The translations under genes and the position numbers were made by a program. The notes beneath the pieces are model-generated. The model searched no databases and was not told the DNA's origin. It saw only the letters and a list, made by a program, of their open reading frames with translations. A DNA stretch of 64,000 bases from assembly GCA_944548615.1 (NCBI GenBank), contig OX155955.1:9711631-9775630 (forward strand), given 5' to 3'. This DNA comes from Micropterix aruncella. Taxonomy: Eukaryota > Arthropoda > Insecta > Lepidoptera > Micropterigidae. Below are positions 59,783-64,000 of this stretch, piece after piece. Position 1 is the first letter of the stretch. Each line of letters opens with the position of its first letter.

Positions 59783-59930
59783 CTAGCTGACCCGTGCCCA
59801 CTTCGTTGGACGGTAAAACTTTTTACTTGTGATGAAATTATGAGTGTGGTTCTGTTAGTACTGAGTGCTATGATTTATTTCCTGACTGCCAAAAGGAAGG
59901 TTATATTTTTACTGCATATATATGTATATA
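59783..59930 (-). mobile_element. Outer Helitron, 3' part
   Basis: In minus sense it ends GCCCA-hairpin-TGGGC-...-GTCAG-CTAG, like 39210-39416. It is interrupted at 59931 by the inner Helitron and resumes at 63903; joining the two sides restores the ...ATATGTATAT|TGCATGCCAATTTG order seen at 39255-39280. Confidence 0.75.
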
Positions 59931-59931
59931 A

Positions 59932-62900
59932 CTAGCTGTTGCCCGCGGCTTCGCACGCGTTAAATTTGGGTTAAGATAGATCCCTTTTTCCCAGTCAAGT
60001 GGTAAGTTTTTGCGTGTAATATATAAAGGTATCTAACGTCCTTCTCTGTAGGTACTCCTGTCAATATGTACTTCATGATGATCAACTAAGTAATTAAGGC
60101 GTGAAGATGTGACGATCGCGGTGCTTGCGCTACGCATGTTATCGAGACAAATGATGAATTTATAATGAGGTTCTAGCGCCTTCTCACGTCCGGGAACCGT
60201 CGCGCGCGACTTCTTTTTTGATTTTTAGGGTTATTTACCTCTTCTCACCCCCTAAGTGGTAGATTTAAAAAAAATATGAAACATGCATTTGCTTATTTGT
60301 TTATTATCATTTAAACCCCTTTTCACCACATTAGGGGTTGAATTAAAAAAATACTAAATACGTATTTGCCTAAATGTTCATTAGAGTATACAATTTCCAT
60401 CTAATATCGTTTCTCCATACAAATTTTAAACCCCTTTTCACGCCTTTAGGGGATGAATTGTGAAAAAACGCGAAAGACGTATTTAATTATTTGTTTATAA
60501 TAGTTATCCTACAAAGTTTCAAAATAAAAAGTCCATCTAATATCGTTTCTCCATACAAACTTAAACACCCCTTTTTACGCCATTAGGGGTGACATTTCAA
60601 AAAAATACGAAACACATATTTGCTTAGATGGTTTTTAAAGTAATCCTACAAAGTTCATCTAATATCGTTTTTTCATACAAATTTTGAAACCCCGTTTCAC
60701 CCCTTTAGGGGTTGAATTTTGAAAAAACACAAAAGACATATTTGCTTATTTGTTTATTCGAGTAATCTTACAAAGTTTCGAATTAAAAAGTATATCTATA
60801 TCGTTTTCCATACAAATTTTGAAACCCCTTTCACCCCTTTAGTTGTGGAATTTTGAAAAAATATGAAACACGTGTTTCCTTATTTATTTATTAGAGTGAC
60901 CTTACAAAGTTTCGAAATAAAAAGTCCATCTAAAATCGTTTATCCATACAAACTTTAAAACCCCGTTTTACCCCTCTAAGTGCGAAATTTTGAAAAACCA
61001 TGAAAGACCCATTTGTTTATTTGATTATGAGAGTAATATTACAAAGTTTTGATTTAAAAAGTCTATCTGTATCGTTTCTCCATACAAATTGTATAACCCC
61101 TTTTCACCCGTTTAGGGGTTGAATTTTGAAAAACCACGAAAGACGTATTTACTTACTTTTTTATTAGAGTAATCCTTCGAATTTTCGAAATAAAAAGCAC
61201 ATCTAATGTTGTTTATTCCTACAAAGTGTGGAACCCTGTTTCACCCCTTTAGGGGTAGAATAAAAAAAAAATTAAACACTTATTTTCTTATTTGTTTAAT
61301 AGAGTAACCTAACAAAGTTTCGAATTAAAAAGACCATCAATAACGTTTCTTCATATTAATTTTATAACCCCTTTCCACCCCTTTAGGGGTTGAATTTAGG
61401 AAAAACCACGAAAATCGCATTTTGGTTTTTTTTTATTAGAGTACTCCTACAGCACATTCCTCCTCCTACATTCGAAATTAAAAGCACGTCTAATATTGTT
61501 CATTCATACAAATTTTGAAACCCCGTTTCACCCCCTTAAGGGTTGAACTTTGAAAAAACATGAAACACCTGTTTTCTTATTTGTTTATTAGAGTAATCTT
61601 ACAAAGTTTCGAATTAAAAAGTACATCTATATCGTTTCTCCATAAAAAAATCGAAACCCCTTTTCATCCCTTTAGGGGCTGAATTTTGAAAAAATATGAT
61701 ACACGTGTTTCCTTATTTATTTATTAGAGTAATTTTACAAAGTTTCGAAATAAAAAGCACATCTAATATTGTTCATTCATACAAATTTTGAAACCCCGTT
61801 TCACCCCTTTAGGGGTTAAATTTTGAAAAAACGTGAAACACCTATTTTCTTATTTATTTATTAGAGTAATCTTACAAAGTTTCGAATTAAAAAGTACATC
61901 TACATCGTTTCTTCATAAAAAAAATCGAAACCCTTTTTCACCCCTTTAGGGCTTGAATTTAAAAAAAATATGAAACACTTGTTTCCTTATTTATTTATTA
62001 GAGTAATCTTACAAACTTTCGAAATAAAAAGTCCATCTAAAATAGTTTATCTATACAAACTTTAAACCCCCGTATTACCCCTTTAGGGTCGGAATTTTGA
62101 AAAACCATAAAACACCTATTTGATTATTTGTTTATAAGAGTAATCTTAAAACGTTTCGAATTAAAAAGTACATCTATATCGATTTTCTATACAAACTTTG
62201 GAACCCCTTTTCACCACTTTAGGGGTTGAATTAAAAAAAAATATAATACATGTGTTTCCTTATTTATTTATTAGAGTAATCTTACAAAGTTTCGAAATAA
62301 AAAGCACATCTAATATTGTTCATTCATACAAATTTTGAAACCCCGTTTCACCCCTTTAGGGGTTGGATTTTGAAAAAACATGAAACACCTGTTTTCTTAT
62401 TTGTTTATTAGAGTAATCTTACAAAGTTTCGAATTAAAAAGTACATCTATATCGTTTCTTCATAAAAATGGAAACCCTTTTTCACCCCTTTAGGGGTTGA
62501 ATTTTCAAAAATTATGAAACACGTGTTTCCTTATTTATTTATTAGAGTAATCTTACAAACTTTAGAAATAAAAAGTCCATCTAAAATCATTTATCCATAC
62601 AAACTTTAAACCCCCGTATTACCCATTTAGGGGCGGAATTTTGAAAAACCATAAAACACCTATTTGATTATTTGTTTTTAAGAGTAATCTTAAAAAGTTT
62701 CGAATTAAAAAGTACATCTACATATATCGATTTTCCATTCTAACTTTGGAACCCCTTTTCACCCCTTTAGGGGTCGAATTTTGAAAAAACATGAAACACC
62801 TGTTTTCTTATTTGCTTATTAGAGTAATATTACAAACTTTCGAATTAAAAAGTACATCTATATCGTTTCTTCATAAAAAAATGGAAACCCTTTTTCACCC

Positions 62901-63902
62901 CTTTAGGGGTTGAATTTTCAAAAAATATGAAACACGTGTTTCCTTGTTTATTTATTAGAGTAATCTTACAAACTTTCGAAATAAAAAGTCCATCTAAAAT
63001 CGTTTATCCATACAAACTTTAAACCCCCGTATTACCCCTTTAGGGGCGGAATTTTGAAAAACCATAAAACACCTATTTGATTATTTGTTCATAAGAGTAA
63101 TCTGAAAAAGTTTCGAATTAAAAAGTACATCTATATCGATTTTCCATATAAACTTTGGAACCCCTCTTCACCCCTTTAGGGGTTGAATTTTGAAAAAATA
63201 TGATACACGTGTTACCTTATTTATTTATTAGAGTAATCTTACAAAGTTTCGAAATAAAAAGCACATCTAATATTGTTCATTCATACAAATTTTGAAACCC
63301 CGTTTCACCCCTTTAGGGGTTGAATTTTGAAAAAACATGAAACACCTGTTTTCTTATTTGTTTATTAGAGTAATCTTACAAAGTTTCGAATTAAAAAGTA
63401 CATCTATATCGTCTCTCTATAAACATTTCGAAACCCCTTTTCACCCCTTTAGGGGTTGAATTTTGAAAAAATATGAAACACGTGTTTCCCTATTTATTTA
63501 TTAGAGTAATCTTACAAACTTTCGAAATAAAAAGTCCATCTAAAATCGTTTGTCCATACAAATTTTAAACCCCCGTTTTTCCCCTTTAGGGGTAGAATTT
63601 TGAAAAAACATGAAACACCTATTTCCTTATTTGTTTATTAGAGTAGTCTTTTAAAGTATCGAATTAAAAAGTACATCTATATAGGTTTTTCATACAAACT
63701 GTGAAACCCCTTTTCACCCCTTTAGGGGTTGAATTTCGAAAAATCCGCCCTTAGTGAGCGTTTGCGTCCTAAAAGGAACCTATGTTAAAAATTTCAGCTT
63801 CCTAGGTCTAAGGGTTAGGGCTGGGCGTTGATGAGTCAGTCAGTGAATGAATGAGTGAATGAATGAATGAGTGAATCGGAACTTCTCTTTTTATATATGA
63901 GA
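59932..63902 (-). mobile_element. Inner Helitron carrying a large tandem array
   Basis: In minus sense it starts TCTCATATATAAAAAGAGAA (63902 downward) and ends CGCGTGCGAAGCCGCGGGCA then ACAGCTAG (59932-59935), with a GCG/CGC-rich hairpin before the end. It lies between A (59931) and T (63903) of the outer Helitron. It is 3971 bp long, with no transposase frame. About 3.5 kb is the ~136-bp tandem array. Confidence 0.8.
60230..63740. repeat. ~136-bp tandem array, about 26 units
   Basis: Each unit is built on a CCCCTTTAGGGG hairpin, then TTGAATTTTGAAAAAA, a CATGAAACAC phrase, TTTATTAGAGTAATCTTACA, AAGTTTCGAA and AAAAAGTACATCTA. Spacing is about 135-137 bases. Unit types alternate (for example CCCCGTATTACCC at about 62068, 62610 and 63025), showing amplification in blocks of several units. 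The left edge is the most diverged, the right edge the most regular. Confidence 0.9.
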
Positions 63903-64000
63903 TTGCATGCCAATTTGCTATAATACCGTTAATTGTGAGTGTCTTCTTGTAAGTGTCTCATTTGTGAGTGTCTTATCTCTTTAACCATTTATGCAGTAAA
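63903..64000 (-). mobile_element. Outer Helitron, continued
   Basis: TTGCATGCCAATTTG, TTGTGAGTGTCTTATCTCT and neighbours are the reverse complement of 39210-39270. The element runs out of the window. GTGAGTGTCTTCTTGTAAGT/GTGAGTGTCTTATCTCT is a small local duplication. Confidence 0.7.

Noticed and set aside
60230..63740. CRISPR array or satellite DNA
   Set aside because: Units are contiguous with no spacers, the context is eukaryotic, and the array is bounded by Helitron ends, so it is an internal tandem array of a mobile element.

Overview
The window looks like a piece of an AT-rich insect genome, most likely a moth or butterfly. It holds no intact conventional gene that I can recognise. The lepidopteran call is an inference from the repeat content: many non-autonomous Helitrons ending in CTAG, a tRNA-derived SINE, Penelope-like, RTE and CR1/Jockey-type retroelement debris, mariner relics, and very long pure (TA)n tracts. 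Nearly every stretch that I can explain is a mobile element or a fragment of one. I had no database, so family names rest on motifs, end structures and comparison of copies within the window.

Layout, left half. 1-6.8 kb holds the end of a GC-rich repeat (called family A here), two mariner relics, a decayed coding stretch of unknown kind (2271-2612), a Helitron and several LINE remnants. 8.4-9.5 kb is a Penelope-like remnant beside a family A copy. 10.4-11.2 kb is a non-autonomous hAT with an 8-bp target duplication. 12.8-15.5 kb has a MITE, a Helitron and a family B repeat. 16-18 kb has a 75-bp minisatellite and a family A copy whose 3' end has become a 397-bp hairpin. 18.4-24.4 kb is an old four-fold tandem duplication of a ~750-bp unit, in which three of the four units carry their own retroelement insertions. 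24.9-25.7 kb is a 5'-truncated LINE RNase H segment with a clear target duplication.

Layout, right half. 26.5-32.3 kb holds families C, D, A and B, a SINE and a 236-bp (TA)n tract. 33.4-34.2 kb has Helitron ends in tandem. 36.2-37.0 kb (minus strand) has a set of short exons with good splice sites and matching phases, the best candidate for a spliced gene here. A 450-bp foldback lies at 37.3 kb, and a Helitron with a broken Rep-type reading frame at 39.4-40.4 kb. 44.8-46.1 kb is a family B copy whose (TA)n tract is split by a perfect 90-bp inverted repeat. 47-58.8 kb has more family A copies, RTE and CR1/Jockey debris, a second SINE and a Penelope end. The last 4.4 kb is a three-level nest: a MITE cut by one Helitron, which is cut at an exact A/T site by a second Helitron of 3971 bp. 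Most of that second Helitron is a ~136-bp tandem array.

The observations I think most worth following are: the family A repeat (10 copies, no known match) and its habit of forming foldbacks; the spliced-exon set at 36.2-37.0 kb with a duplicated and apparently dead exon; the four-fold tandem unit; and an RNA hairpin in two LINE 3' regions that is supported by three compensatory base-pair changes.
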